A model generated the notes under the pieces. That model was given only the letters and a program-made list of their open reading frames with translations. It was not told the DNA's origin and did not search any database. From Pseudomonas asplenii (GTDB taxonomy: Bacteria > Pseudomonadota > Gammaproteobacteria > Pseudomonadales > Pseudomonadaceae): a stretch of 64,000 bases of DNA. The stretch lies in NCBI RefSeq assembly GCF_900105475.1, contig NZ_LT629777.1:5084001-5148000 (forward strand), read 5' to 3'. Positions 25,156-34,066 of this stretch are shown piece after piece; within the stretch, counting starts at the first letter, position 1; the number at the start of each line of letters is the position of its first letter. Position numbers and translations under genes: made by a program.

Positions 25156-25182
25156 TCAAGTATCCCGGCGCATGGGCGATAG
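25156..25182 (+). promoter_or_regulatory. Candidate FliA (sigma28) promoter for the first chemoreceptor
   Basis: TCAAGTAT (25156-25163), an 11-nt spacer and GGCGATAG (25175-25182) fit the flagellar sigma28 pattern TAAAGTTT-N11-GCCGATAA closely. It lies 29 nt before the chemoreceptor start. Confidence 0.55.
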
Positions 25183-25211
25183 GCTATTGAGCCCGTACAG
25201 GATATACCCCC

Positions 25212-26840
25212 ATGATTCTTCGTAAATTGAACCTCGCCCCTCGTTCCGCCGCTTGCTTCGGTTTCTTCTGCCTGATGATACTTGCCATTGGCCTGATTGC
25301 CTTGCGGCAGGTCGATCGTCTCAACGATTCGGAAAAATTCGTCGAAGGCAACGTCGTACCCAGTGTCAAGTTGCTGGGGCAACTCGATAAAGAGTTCGTC
25401 TCCATTCGGGGCAACAACGCTCGCTTGCGAAACCCGATCGAGCCTCAGGAACGCAAGGTGAAAGCGCTCAGCGACATCCAGCGCTCTCGAGAAGTGATCA
25501 AAGAGAAAAAAGACTCACTGGGCAAGCTGATCGTTACCCCCATGGGGCGTAAAGCTTTTGAAGAGTTTACGCAGGCCCAAGAGATTTACACCAAAGCCCA
25601 GGATCAGTACCTCGCCTCGGTCGCCGCAGGACAACTGGAGCAGTCTGTCCAGATATCCAATAGCAGCATGAAAGAAGCCGCAGACACCGTAGAAGCAGCG
25701 ATAACCAAACTCATCAGCATCAATGAAGAAAAAGCCAGCAGGGCCGGTAAAGAGGCGGATCAGATTTATCAGCAGACCTTGCTGATCGTGGGCGTGTTCA
25801 TTGTGCTTGCCATTAGTGCCTCGCTGTTCCTCGCATTGCTCTACACACGCAGCCTGACCCTGCCCCTTGGCGAAGCGTTGAGAGCTGCCGAGCGGATCGC
25901 TGCCAACGACTTGAGCAAACCCATCAACGCCGACGGTTCGGACGAAACCGCACGGATGATCGCGGCACTGGCGGCAATGCAGACCAATCTGCGCAATGCG
26001 CTGACCTTGATTGGCGACTCATCGACACAGTTGGCGGCAACCTCGGAAGAAATGCACGCAGTAACTGAAAGCGCTTCACGCACCATTCAACGTCAGGGCA
26101 ACGAAATTGAAATGGCGGCCACTGCGGTCAACGAAATGAGTGCCGCTGTAGAGGAAGTGGCCAGCAATGCCGCTTCCACCTCTCAACTGACCTCCCAGTC
26201 GAGTTCTGCGGCCATCGCGGGGCGCACCCAGGTCGAAGAGACGGTGGCGGCCATCAACCAGATGGTTTCCAGTGTTCAGATGACCTCTACGGAAGTGCAG
26301 GCCCTGGCAAACATGGCGACCGACATCAGCAAGGTTCTGGATGTGATTCGCGCCATTGCCGAACAAACCAACCTGCTGGCCCTCAATGCCGCGATTGAAG
26401 CTGCGCGTGCGGGTGAGGCCGGTCGAGGTTTTGCGGTCGTCGCCGACGAGGTCAGGGCTCTGGCCCATCGTACCCAGCAATCCACGCAGGAAATCGAGCA
26501 GATGGTCGGGTCGATTCAGTCCGGCACCTCCAATGCCGTATCCTCGATGAGCCAGACCAGCACTCAGGCACAAAAGACCCTGGAGATGGCTCATGGCGCG
26601 GGCAAGGTGCTGGTCAACATCACCGACTCCCTGGGCCAGATCAACGAGCGCAACCTGATGATCGCCACCGCTGCCGAGGAACAGGCGCAGGTGGCACGGG
26701 AAGTCGACCAGAATCTCGTCAGTATCCGCGATCTGTCGAGCGAGACATCAGAAGGCTCAAGTCAAACCGCTATCGCCACGGCCGAACTGTCTGGCCTGGC
26801 AGCCAACCTGAATCGCCTGACCCGGCAGTTCCAGCTTTGA
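25212..26840 (+). CDS. Methyl-accepting chemotaxis protein
   Basis: The 542-residue receptor has a first transmembrane helix at about 15-33, a periplasmic four-helix-bundle-type sensor (about 34-190), a second helix ([21 protein letters not shown], about 193-213), a HAMP domain (about 214-268) and a cytoplasmic signalling hairpin with the conserved tip [20 protein letters not shown] (about 382-402). No CheR-binding pentapeptide is visible at the end. The ligand is unknown. The ATG follows a FliA-like promoter, consistent with co-expression with motility genes, and a hairpin ends the unit. Confidence 0.9.
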   Translation: MILRKLNLAPRSAACFGFFCLMILAIGLIALRQVDRLNDSEKFVEGNVVPSVKLLGQLDKEFVSIRGNNARLRNPIEPQERKVKALSDIQRSREVIKEKKDSLGKLIVTPMGRKAFEEFTQAQEIYTKAQDQYLASVAAGQLEQSVQISNSSMKEAADTVEAAITKLISINEEKASRAGKEADQIYQQTLLIVGVFIVLAISASLFLALLYTRSLTLPLGEALRAAERIAANDLSKPINADGSDETARMIAALAAMQTNLRNALTLIGDSSTQLAATSEEMHAVTESASRTIQRQGNEIEMAATAVNEMSAAVEEVASNAASTSQLTSQSSSAAIAGRTQVEETVAAINQMVSSVQMTSTEVQALANMATDISKVLDVIRAIAEQTNLLALNAAIEAARAGEAGRGFAVVADEVRALAHRTQQSTQEIEQMVGSIQSGTSNAVSSMSQTSTQAQKTLEMAHGAGKVLVNITDSLGQINERNLMIATAAEEQAQVAREVDQNLVSIRDLSSETSEGSSQTAIATAELSGLAANLNRLTRQFQL

Positions 26841-26850
26841 GATGAACCCC

Positions 26851-26882
26851 GTCATGGCCGACAAGTCCCTGTCGGCCATGAC
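26851..26882 (+). terminator. Strong hairpin after the first chemoreceptor gene
   Basis: GTCATGGCCGACA (26851-26863), loop AGTCCC and TGTCGGCCATGAC (26870-26882) pair perfectly over 13 bp, ten bases after the stop codon. No T tract follows, so termination may be incomplete; transcript stabilisation is an alternative. Confidence 0.5.
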
Positions 26883-26967
26883 TGATCGCCCCCCTGCTCT
26901 ACCCCTCGCCTTTGCCCTGACAAGACCCCGCCTGACCTTCCCGCACCGACAACCTCGATAAAAATTA

Positions 26968-26995
26968 CTTATACAGTGAACTTTTTTTGTATAAG
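26968..26995. promoter_or_regulatory. AT-rich inverted repeat upstream of the second chemoreceptor
   Basis: CTTATACA (26968-26975) and TGTATAAG (26988-26995) are perfect arms around a 12-nt T-rich spacer, 110 nt before the next gene. An operator is possible; no regulator is suggested. Confidence 0.3.
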
Positions 26996-27104
26996 AAAAG
27001 TCCGACCAATGATGCCAATTAGGCATCAATAGGCCATCACCCTGCGCTGCTTATAGCAAGCACTGGTGATGCATTCAGTCAACGGTTCGGGAGCAGCACT
27101 TCCT

Positions 27105-28736
27105 ATGTTTTCCAATCTGAGCATTTCACAGAAGCTCTACGCCGGTTTCGGCCTGGTCCTGCTGATCATTGTGGTATTGGTGCTTTCGGCCCTGCGTGGT
27201 TTCGATCAGGTCAGCAGCAGCGTCAAAAGCAACATCCACAGCTACGAAGTCCTGAACCAGTCCGGCGCCGTGCTGCGCAGCCTGATCAATATCGAAACCG
27301 GCATGCGTGGTTATGCGCTGACCGGTCGCGAGAGCTTCCTGGAACCCATGCAACTGGGCGAGAAGGCCTTCGGCGATTATTACAACCAACTCAAGAGCGC
27401 GACCGCCGACAACCCTCAACAACAAACACGGCTGGAACAACTCCAGGCCTTCTACCAGCAATGGATGAACGATGACATCCAGGCCAACATCAACCTGCGC
27501 AAAGAAATCAATGCAGGCCGACAGCCCATCACCGCCCTCATCGATCAGATCAGTGCCGGTCACGACAAGGCCAAGATGGACGCAATGCGCCAACTCATCA
27601 CTCAGCTACGCGATGCGGAAAAAGCCCTGCAGGATGCACGTGCCAATGCCATGTCCGATGCCAAGGCAGCAGCGTTTAACCTTCTCATCGGCGGCGGCAT
27701 AACAGCGGCCGTGCTGGCGATGCTCATTGCCTGGTCGCTGTCCGCCACCCTGGTCAGGCGCATCCGCCAGGCGGTGGATGTGGCCAGGACCATCGCCGAC
27801 GGGCACCTCGACAGCAAGATCGCCAGCGATGGGCGTGATGAAGTCAGCATCCTGCTGCAAGCCTTCGCCACCATGCAGGAACGCCTGCGGACCATGATCG
27901 GCGAAATCAAACTGGGGGCCGAACACCTGGTGAGCGCGTCTCAGAATATTTCCAGTGCTTCGTTGCAACTCTCGGCCTCGAGCCAGGAACAATCCCAATC
28001 GGCGTCCTCCATGGCCGCCACGGTGGAAGAGCTCACGGTCAGCATCAACCACGTTGCAGACAACGCTGGCGATGCCCACACCCTCTCCAGCGAGTCGGGA
28101 CGCCAGTCCACCGAAGGCGGCAGCGTCATCCAGGAGACCCTGGCAAGCATGCGCCTGATTGCCGAGACCGTGCAGGCCTCAGCCAACCAGATCGCCGAAC
28201 TGGATCAACATGCCGAGCAGATATCCAGCATCGTCAGCGTTATCAAGGGCATTGCCGAACAGACTAACTTGCTGGCGCTCAATGCCGCCATTGAGGCAGC
28301 CCGTGCCGGCGAACAGGGCCGTGGTTTCGCCGTGGTGGCCGATGAAGTCAGGCTACTGGCACAACGTACCGCCAACTCGACCCAGGAAATCACCGAGATG
28401 GTGAAGAAAATCCAGCTTGGAACCCGAGACGCGGTCGACAACATGGATATCGGCGTGAACCAGGTCAAAGGCGGTGTCGAACTGGCTCAGCAAGCCGGTG
28501 AGGCCATCGTCAATATCCGCCAAGCGTCGAGCAATGTGGTGAATGTGGTGGACCAGATCTCCCTGGCCCTGCGCGAACAGACTGCAGCCAGCCAGGATGT
28601 GGCACGCAACGTCGAACGCATCGCCCAGATGTCTCAGCAAAACAGCCAGGCTGTCGAGCAAACCAGCGAAACCGCGCGGGCCTTGCAGCAACTGGCCCAG
28701 AATCTGGAGAAACAGGTGAACGTGTTCGTGCTCTGA
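27105..28736 (+). CDS. Methyl-accepting chemotaxis protein with CHASE3-type sensor
   Basis: The 543-residue receptor has an N-terminal transmembrane helix (about 13-33), a helical periplasmic domain carrying the CHASE3 signature [17 protein letters not shown] (about 65-81), a second helix (about 196-215), HAMP (about 216-270) and a signalling domain with tip [20 protein letters not shown]. The ATG at 27105 has GGAG 11 nt upstream; an in-frame ATG/GTG pair at 27066-27069 would add 12 residues. Ligand unknown. It is a separate transcription unit behind the inverted repeat at 26968. No FliA-like promoter was seen for it. Confidence 0.88.
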   Translation: MFSNLSISQKLYAGFGLVLLIIVVLVLSALRGFDQVSSSVKSNIHSYEVLNQSGAVLRSLINIETGMRGYALTGRESFLEPMQLGEKAFGDYYNQLKSATADNPQQQTRLEQLQAFYQQWMNDDIQANINLRKEINAGRQPITALIDQISAGHDKAKMDAMRQLITQLRDAEKALQDARANAMSDAKAAAFNLLIGGGITAAVLAMLIAWSLSATLVRRIRQAVDVARTIADGHLDSKIASDGRDEVSILLQAFATMQERLRTMIGEIKLGAEHLVSASQNISSASLQLSASSQEQSQSASSMAATVEELTVSINHVADNAGDAHTLSSESGRQSTEGGSVIQETLASMRLIAETVQASANQIAELDQHAEQISSIVSVIKGIAEQTNLLALNAAIEAARAGEQGRGFAVVADEVRLLAQRTANSTQEITEMVKKIQLGTRDAVDNMDIGVNQVKGGVELAQQAGEAIVNIRQASSNVVNVVDQISLALREQTAASQDVARNVERIAQMSQQNSQAVEQTSETARALQQLAQNLEKQVNVFVL

Positions 28737-28770
28737 GTACATACGGGGCAAAGCGAAAGGATGCCAAAAA

Positions 28771-28802
28771 CCACAAGGCCCGCTCGGAAGCGGGCCTTGT
28801 GG
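28771..28802 (-). terminator. Intrinsic terminator for ilvE, shared with the chemoreceptor gene
   Basis: CCACAAGGCCCGCT (28771-28784) and AGCGGGCCTTGTGG (28789-28802) form a 14-bp perfect stem. On the minus strand it is followed by five T residues, making a canonical terminator for ilvE; it can also end the convergent chemoreceptor transcript. Confidence 0.85.
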
Positions 28803-28866
28803 CATCTGGAGACTCAACGGGTCGTCAGCGTCGCGAGCGGCCCATAAGGTGCCGCCAATCGGCCGA

Positions 28867-29886
28867 TCAGACCTTGACGATCCAACCCGCTGGCGCCTCG
28901 ACGTCACCGGTCTGCACACCGGTCAGTTCCTTGTACAGGCGCTGGGTCACAGGACCGACCTCGGTCTCGCTGTGGAACACATGCAGCTTGCCCTGGTACT
29001 CGATACCACCGATCGGCGTGATCACCGCAGCGGTCCCGCAAGCGCCGGCTTCGGTGAAGTCGGCGATCTTGTCGATCAGCACATCACCTTCCACCACTTT
29101 CAGGCCCAGGCGCGACTCGGCCAACTCGATCAGCGACAGGCGGGTAATACCCGGCAGTACCGATGGCGACTTCGGCGTGACGAACTCGTTGTTGGCGGTG
29201 ATGCCGAAGAAGTTGGCCGAGCCCACTTCCTCGATCTTCGAATGAGTCAGCGGGTCCAGGTAGATGCTGTCGGCGAAGCCCTTCTTCTTGGCTTCGGAAC
29301 CTGGCAGCAGGCTGGCCGCGTAGTTGCCGCCGACCTTGGCCGCACCGGTACCCTGAGGGGCAGCACGGTCGAAGCTGGAGATCACGAAGTTGTGCGGTTT
29401 CATGCCGCCCTTGAAGTACGGGCCTACCGGGATGCAGAACACCGAGAAGATGAACTCCGGAGCGGTCCGCACACCGATGTTGTCACCCACACCGATCACG
29501 AACGGACGCAGGTACAGCGCACCGCCGGTACCGTAGGGCGGAATGAAGCGTTCGTTGGCCTTGACCACCTGCTTGCAGGCCTCGATGAAGGCTTCGGTCG
29601 ACGGCGCCGGCATCAGCAGGCGGGCACAGCTGCGCTGCATGCGGGCGGCGTTCTGATCAGGCCGGAACAGGTTGATCGAACCATCCTTGCAACGATAGGC
29701 CTTCATGCCTTCGAAACATTGCTGGCCGTAATGCAACGCAGTCGAGCCTTCGCTGATGTGCAGGACGTTGTCTTCGGTCAACACGCCATTGTCCCACTCG
29801 CCATTCCGGAAGTAAGACAGGTAGCGCTTGTCGGTCTTGATGTAGTCGAAACCCAGTTTGTCCCAGTTGATGCTTTCCTGACCCAT
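28867..29886 (-). CDS. ilvE: Branched-chain amino-acid aminotransferase
   Basis: The 339-residue PLP enzyme interconverts valine, leucine and isoleucine with their 2-oxo acids. It is of the fold-type IV, longer (eukaryote-like) subgroup. The PLP lysine is in GAAKVGGNYAASL (about 190-202). GSANFFGIT and LPGITRLSLIELA are the downstream class-IV signature. FEGMKAYRCKDGSINLFRP and GTGGALYLRPFVIG are also typical. The gene stands alone with its own terminator and a 142-nt upstream gap containing a small CCCGG/CCGGG hairpin (29909-29922) before a T run. Confidence 0.93.
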   Translation of the reverse strand: MGQESINWDKLGFDYIKTDKRYLSYFRNGEWDNGVLTEDNVLHISEGSTALHYGQQCFEGMKAYRCKDGSINLFRPDQNAARMQRSCARLLMPAPSTEAFIEACKQVVKANERFIPPYGTGGALYLRPFVIGVGDNIGVRTAPEFIFSVFCIPVGPYFKGGMKPHNFVISSFDRAAPQGTGAAKVGGNYAASLLPGSEAKKKGFADSIYLDPLTHSKIEEVGSANFFGITANNEFVTPKSPSVLPGITRLSLIELAESRLGLKVVEGDVLIDKIADFTEAGACGTAAVITPIGGIEYQGKLHVFHSETEVGPVTQRLYKELTGVQTGDVEAPAGWIVKV

Positions 29887-30028
29887 GACACCCTCAATCT
29901 GATAACGGCCCGGATAACCGGGTTCATGACATTTTTTTCGTAGGCAAACACAATACTCTATTCAGACAGGAAATCGCAGCCTGGACGACATGCATGTCCT
30001 ACATGCGTTTATGCGCGTGCCCTGAAGT

Positions 30029-31105
30029 TCAGTCGAGGCTGGCCGCCAGTGCACCCGATCGGCCAAGACGATACTGATTGTTGCCGCTGCGTTTGGCGTC
30101 GTACATCGCAAGGTCAGCAATATGGATCAGCGTGTCCATGCTGACGGCATGATCGGGGAAAACGGCCACACCCAGGCTGGAACCGATGCGAACCTGCTGT
30201 GTATCGAGACTGATCGGCACCGACAGCTCGATCAGCACCTTCGCGCACAGGCGGTGAATTTCTTCCGTCAGCCCTAGCCCCTGTTGCGCCAACCCCTCGA
30301 AAATCAGCACGAACTCGTCACCACCGATACGGGCCACGGTATCGCTGGTTCGCATCAGGTTCTTCAGGCGGTGCGCAGTGACAATCAAAATCTGGTCACC
30401 TGCGGCGTGCCCATGCGTATCGTTGATTTCCTTGAAGCCGTTCAAATCGAGAAACACCAGAGCCACCCGCGTTCCGCTCTCACGGGCACGCTCCAGGGCC
30501 CTGGACAACTGCGCCTCCAGCACCAGACGATTGGGCAGCCCGGTCAGGGCATCGTTGTGGGCCAGGGTATGCAACTGGTTGGCCCAGTCCTTTTCCTCGG
30601 TGATATCGCGCACCACCCCCATCATCCGGGTGACCGTGTCGCGGGCGTTCTTCACCACGTTACCGGTCTCGCGCAGCCAGTGGATACTGCCGTCTGGCCA
30701 GATCACCCGGTATTCCTCATCGTGGTTCTCACCCGTCTCGATGCAGCGCAACTCACCGGCACGCACCTTGGCCCGGTCATCGGGGTGCACGCTGGCGCAA
30801 AACAGTTCGTAGGACGGCACCACCTCGTCGACCTTGTAGCCGAACATGCCGTAAATGGCTTCCGACCAGTAGAGCTTCTCGGTATCGACGTGCCAGTCCC
30901 AGGTACCGATCCGGGCAAAGTACTGGCTGCGCCGGAAGCGCTCGGCATCGTCAGCGGTCTCGCGGTGACGGTGGTACTCGCGCAACCGATGCAACAGCAC
31001 CCGGCACTCGGCCAACTCCCGACGAGCCCTGCGCTCGCGCAGCCCGAGCACGACGATCAGGACGACCATCGTCAGCGCGACAAATATCTCGATCCAGTTG
31101 ATCAT
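30029..31105 (-). CDS. PAS-GGDEF diguanylate cyclase
   Basis: The 358-residue protein has one N-terminal transmembrane helix (about 4-22), a PAS/PAC sensor (about 60-180: RIGTWDWHVDTEKLYWSEAIYGMFG, then EEYRVIWPDGSIHWL) and a GGDEF domain (about 190-350). The active-site motif GGDEF is intact in RIGGDEFVLIF, and an RxxD inhibitory site (RTSD) lies five residues before it, so it should make c-di-GMP with product feedback. The start at 31105 is uncertain; an in-frame start at 31231 would extend it through the divergent promoter. It is divergent from the FKBP gene. The signal is unknown. Confidence 0.88.
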   Translation of the reverse strand: MINWIEIFVALTMVVLIVVLGLRERRARRELAECRVLLHRLREYHRHRETADDAERFRRSQYFARIGTWDWHVDTEKLYWSEAIYGMFGYKVDEVVPSYELFCASVHPDDRAKVRAGELRCIETGENHDEEYRVIWPDGSIHWLRETGNVVKNARDTVTRMMGVVRDITEEKDWANQLHTLAHNDALTGLPNRLVLEAQLSRALERARESGTRVALVFLDLNGFKEINDTHGHAAGDQILIVTAHRLKNLMRTSDTVARIGGDEFVLIFEGLAQQGLGLTEEIHRLCAKVLIELSVPISLDTQQVRIGSSLGVAVFPDHAVSMDTLIHIADLAMYDAKRSGNNQYRLGRSGALAASLD

Positions 31106-31273
31106 CCGCGAAAACCAGTCGACTTGAACATGAGCACACAAAGGATAAATAGCCAGTGGCCATCTTAATCCATGGCAAAATAAGTTACGTAAGATAATCC
31201 CGTAAGACCTCTTGAAGCGGCTGTGAAACATCGGCCTGAAAATCGTTCATGGGGCCCCAACCCTGGAGAAGTC

Positions 31274-31618
31274 ATGACAGACACTGAACTGCAGGTGAGC
31301 GACCTGCTCGAAGGCGACGGCAAGGCCGTGGTCAAGGGCGCGCTGATCACCACCCACTACCGCGGCACACTCGCCGATGGCAGCGAGTTCGACTCATCCC
31401 ACAGCCGTGGCAAACCGTTCCAGTGCGTGATCGGCACCGGCCGCGTGATCAAGGGCTGGGATATCGGCCTGATGGGCATGAAGGTCGGTGGCAAGCGTCG
31501 GCTGTTCGTGCCGGCGCACCTGGCCTATGGCGAACGCGGCATGGGCTCGCGGGTTGCACCCGGTGCCGACCTGACATTCGAGATCGAATTGCTGGAAGTG
31601 CTGACGCGAGACGACTGA
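31274..31618 (+). CDS. FKBP-type peptidyl-prolyl cis-trans isomerase
   Basis: The 114-residue single-domain FKBP catalyses proline isomerisation. The domain fills nearly the whole protein: HYRGTLADGSEFDSSHSRGKPFQ, VIKGWDIGLMGMKVGGKRRLFVPAHLAYGERG and the final strand FEIELLEV. The hydrophobic pocket positions (Tyr, Phe, Asp, Val-Ile, Trp, Tyr) are all present. No signal peptide is seen, so it is probably cytosolic. GGAGA precedes the ATG by 6 nt. It is separated by 153 nt from the sirtuin gene. Confidence 0.93.
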   Translation: MTDTELQVSDLLEGDGKAVVKGALITTHYRGTLADGSEFDSSHSRGKPFQCVIGTGRVIKGWDIGLMGMKVGGKRRLFVPAHLAYGERGMGSRVAPGADLTFEIELLEVLTRDD

Positions 31619-31771
31619 GGCGCTCAGGCGACCACCAGGGGGAGCTGACCTCAAGCGTCCGTTGACTCCCGGAGCTACCCTACGCAGCGCGCTGCCTGCA
31701 CAAGGACACGCTTGTTGCCCAGCAAACCCTGCGACTATCCTTGCCAGCCTCTCGATCACCGGAGATGACTC

Positions 31772-32611
31772 ATGCCCGACCTGCAAGTCGACAGTGCCCT
31801 GGAAACCCTCCTGCCGCTGATGGCCGAGCAACCCTTCCTGGTACTGACCGGTGCCGGCATCAGCACCTCCTCCGGCATCCCGGACTACCGCGACAGCGCC
31901 GGCGTGCGCCGCGGCAAGCCGCCGATGATGATCCAGGAGTTCCTCGGCTCCCCCCAGGCCCGCCGTCGCTACTGGGCCCGGGCCATGCTTGGCTGGCCGC
32001 GGGTCCGCCAGGCCCGGCCGAACGCCGCCCATCAGGCGCTGGCCAGCCTGCAGGCACGCCAGCGCCTGAGCGGCCTGATCACCCAGAACGTCGATACCCT
32101 GCATGACCAGGCCGGCAGCCAGGACGTGATCGAACTGCATGGCAGTCTGCACAAGGTGCTGTGCCTGGATTGCGGTATACGCCTGGAACGCGATGCCGTG
32201 CAGCTCGCGCTGGAAGCACAGAATGCCTATCTGCTGGAGGTCGAGGCGGTGCCGGCGCCTGATGGCGACACCCTGCTCGATGCCCACTTCGAGTCGAACT
32301 TCCAGGTACCCCGCTGCCCCCGTTGCCAGGGCGAGCGGCTGAAACCCGATGTAGTGTTCTTCGGCGAGAACGTCGCTCCACTGACTGCAAGCAGAGCCAT
32401 GGCCGGCGCCGAGCAGGCCGCGGGACTGCTGGTGATCGGCTCGTCACTGATGGCCTACTCAGCCTTTCGCCTGTGCAAGCGCGTGGCCGAACGCGGCAAG
32501 CCGCTGATCGCCGTCAACCTGGGCAAGACCCGCGCCGATGACCTGCTGGATTTCAAGTTCGAAGCCTCCTGCGAACAACTGTTGCCGTTGCTCGCCGAAC
32601 GCCTGGGCTGA
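31772..32611 (+). CDS. Sir2-family NAD-dependent protein deacylase
   Basis: The 279-residue sirtuin removes acyl groups from lysines using NAD. The NAD site reads LTGAGISTSSGIPDYRD (about 27-43) and LITQNVDTLHDQAGS (about 106-120), and the catalytic histidine lies in ELHGSLHKVLC. Four zinc cysteines occur in CLDC and CPRC. The C-terminal GSSLMAYSAFRL completes the Rossmann fold. It resembles proteobacterial class II-type sirtuins more than E. coli CobB by its length and insert, so I leave the symbol empty. It is followed convergently by the GST gene after 14 nt. Confidence 0.9.
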   Translation: MPDLQVDSALETLLPLMAEQPFLVLTGAGISTSSGIPDYRDSAGVRRGKPPMMIQEFLGSPQARRRYWARAMLGWPRVRQARPNAAHQALASLQARQRLSGLITQNVDTLHDQAGSQDVIELHGSLHKVLCLDCGIRLERDAVQLALEAQNAYLLEVEAVPAPDGDTLLDAHFESNFQVPRCPRCQGERLKPDVVFFGENVAPLTASRAMAGAEQAAGLLVIGSSLMAYSAFRLCKRVAERGKPLIAVNLGKTRADDLLDFKFEASCEQLLPLLAERLG

Positions 32612-32625
32612 CTCGAACAGTCGAC

Positions 32626-33324
32626 TCACCCCGGAATGGTCAACCCCTTGATCACCGCCGGGCGAGCGAGGAACGCTTCCAGCGCACGGGTGACGTGGGG
32701 GAAGTCCTGGATACCGACCAAGTCGCCAGCCTCGTAGAAGCCGATCAGGTTGCGGATCCACGGGAAGGTGGCGATATCGGCGATGCTGTAGTCGTCACCC
32801 ATGATCCAGCGACGGCTCTCCAGGCGCTGGTTGAGCACGCCCAGCAGACGCTTGCTTTCGGCGACATAGCGGTCGCGTGGGCGCTTGTCCTCGTAGTCCT
32901 TGCCGGCGAACTTGTTGAAGAAGCCGAGCTGGCCGAACATCGGGCCGATCCCGCCCATCTGGAACATCAGCCACTGGAGGGTTTCGTAGCGGGTGGCCGG
33001 GTCGGCGGAGATGAAGCGTCCGGTCTTCTCGGCGAGATAGATCAGGATCGCCCCGGACTCGAACAACGGCAACGGCTGACCACCTGGACCATCCGGATCA
33101 ATAATCGCAGGGATCTTGTTGTTGGGGTTCAACGACATGAACTGCGGGGTCAACTGGTCATTGGTGGCGAAGCTCACCAGGTGTGGCTCGTAGGGCAGGC
33201 CCAGCTCTTCGAGCAGGATCGACACCTTGACGCCGTTGGGGGTCGGCAACGAATACAGCTGGAGACGGTCTGGATGTTGAGCGGGCCATTTTTGCGTAAT
33301 GGCGAACGACGAAAGATCGGTCAT
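32626..33324 (-). CDS. Glutathione S-transferase family protein (YfcG/Ure2p-like)
   Basis: The 232-residue protein has a thioredoxin-like N-terminal domain (about 20-105: LYSLPTPNGVKVSILLEELG, and NPNNKIPAIIDPDGP with the cis-proline) and an all-helical C-terminal domain (WLMFQMGGIGPMFGQLGFF). TPNGxKV and the MGGIGPMFGQ segment are characteristic of YfcG, which acts as a glutathione-dependent disulfide-bond reductase. The ATG at 33324 fits the family start; the frame is open further but reads as non-coding. It is divergent from the lipoprotein gene. Confidence 0.9.
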   Translation of the reverse strand: MTDLSSFAITQKWPAQHPDRLQLYSLPTPNGVKVSILLEELGLPYEPHLVSFATNDQLTPQFMSLNPNNKIPAIIDPDGPGGQPLPLFESGAILIYLAEKTGRFISADPATRYETLQWLMFQMGGIGPMFGQLGFFNKFAGKDYEDKRPRDRYVAESKRLLGVLNQRLESRRWIMGDDYSIADIATFPWIRNLIGFYEAGDLVGIQDFPHVTRALEAFLARPAVIKGLTIPG

Positions 33325-33443
33325 GAAAGACTTCCGGCTGGCGACTGGGAACAACGTCGCCCGATTATAGTCACAGCCGACAGACACACTCACCCTCGTT
33401 GGGTTGGGCAATTTGCGCTTTGGAACTGAACCTGGAGATACCC

Positions 33444-33668
33444 ATGATGCCGAGAACCCTGAGCCTGCCACTGCTGACCGTGGCCTTGCTGACCCTGGCC
33501 GGCTGCTCGACGCCCACGGTGGTGACCTTGCAGAACGGCACCCAGTACCTGACCCAGGACATGCCGAAAACCTACAGTGCCGATGGTTTCTATGAGTTCC
33601 GCGACATTTCCGGGAAAGTGGTACGGGTCAAGGCTGCCGATGTGGCGACGGTCAAGGCTGAAGACTGA
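33444..33668 (+). CDS. YgdI/YgdR-family small lipoprotein
   Basis: The 74-residue lipoprotein has lipobox LTLAGCS (Cys near residue 19) and the compact YgdI/YgdR (DUF903) domain: VVTLQNGTQYLTQDMPKTY, then FYEFRDISGKVVRVKAADV, a five-strand SH3-like barrel. Members are outer-membrane or periplasm-facing lipoproteins without defined function. GGAGA sits 6 nt before the ATG at 33444; a second ATG follows immediately. Confidence 0.85.
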   Translation: MMPRTLSLPLLTVALLTLAGCSTPTVVTLQNGTQYLTQDMPKTYSADGFYEFRDISGKVVRVKAADVATVKAED

Positions 33669-34066
33669 GGTCAGCGGAAATCCCGGCTTCGCACGGCAAT
33701 TTCGGCGAAGCTGGGGGCTGGCCGCCCAAGCAGTACACCCACTCTTGCGAACACATGAAAACCCTAAAACCTGAATTGACCTACATACTTATCCTACAAA
33801 CTGAGTATAGGTAGGAAATGCCTCTAACAATAAAAATAAAAACAACAAACCGACTCACCAAAACAACTTAAAACAATATTGAAAAGAACAATCAAATCGT
33901 TATATTCAGGTTTCATCCCCAACAATAGAAAACCCCGCAACCACTTAGGCCATAGGCCTCGGCAGCACCATAAGCAACAAGAAAAGTACGCAAGCCACCC
34001 AAGTTAAAGTCCAGCCCATGGACTTCCCCGACAAGAATGAAAACATGTGCCAGGAGGCCAACTACC
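33669..34066. other. AT-rich intergenic region upstream of the HExxH-like gene
   Basis: About 400 nt with no gene. From roughly 33820 to 33920 it is strikingly A-rich in an otherwise GC-rich window. An imperfect inverted repeat runs from CCTAC-a-TACT (33780-33789) to AGTA-tag-GTAGG (33804-33815). It probably holds the promoter of the gene pair at 34067-40950. Confidence 0.5.

Noticed and set aside
29909..29922. CCCGG-ATAA-CCGGG hairpin before a T run upstream of ilvE as a terminator
   Set aside because: The T run is about eight bases away from the five-pair stem and is oriented for the plus strand, where no gene ends.
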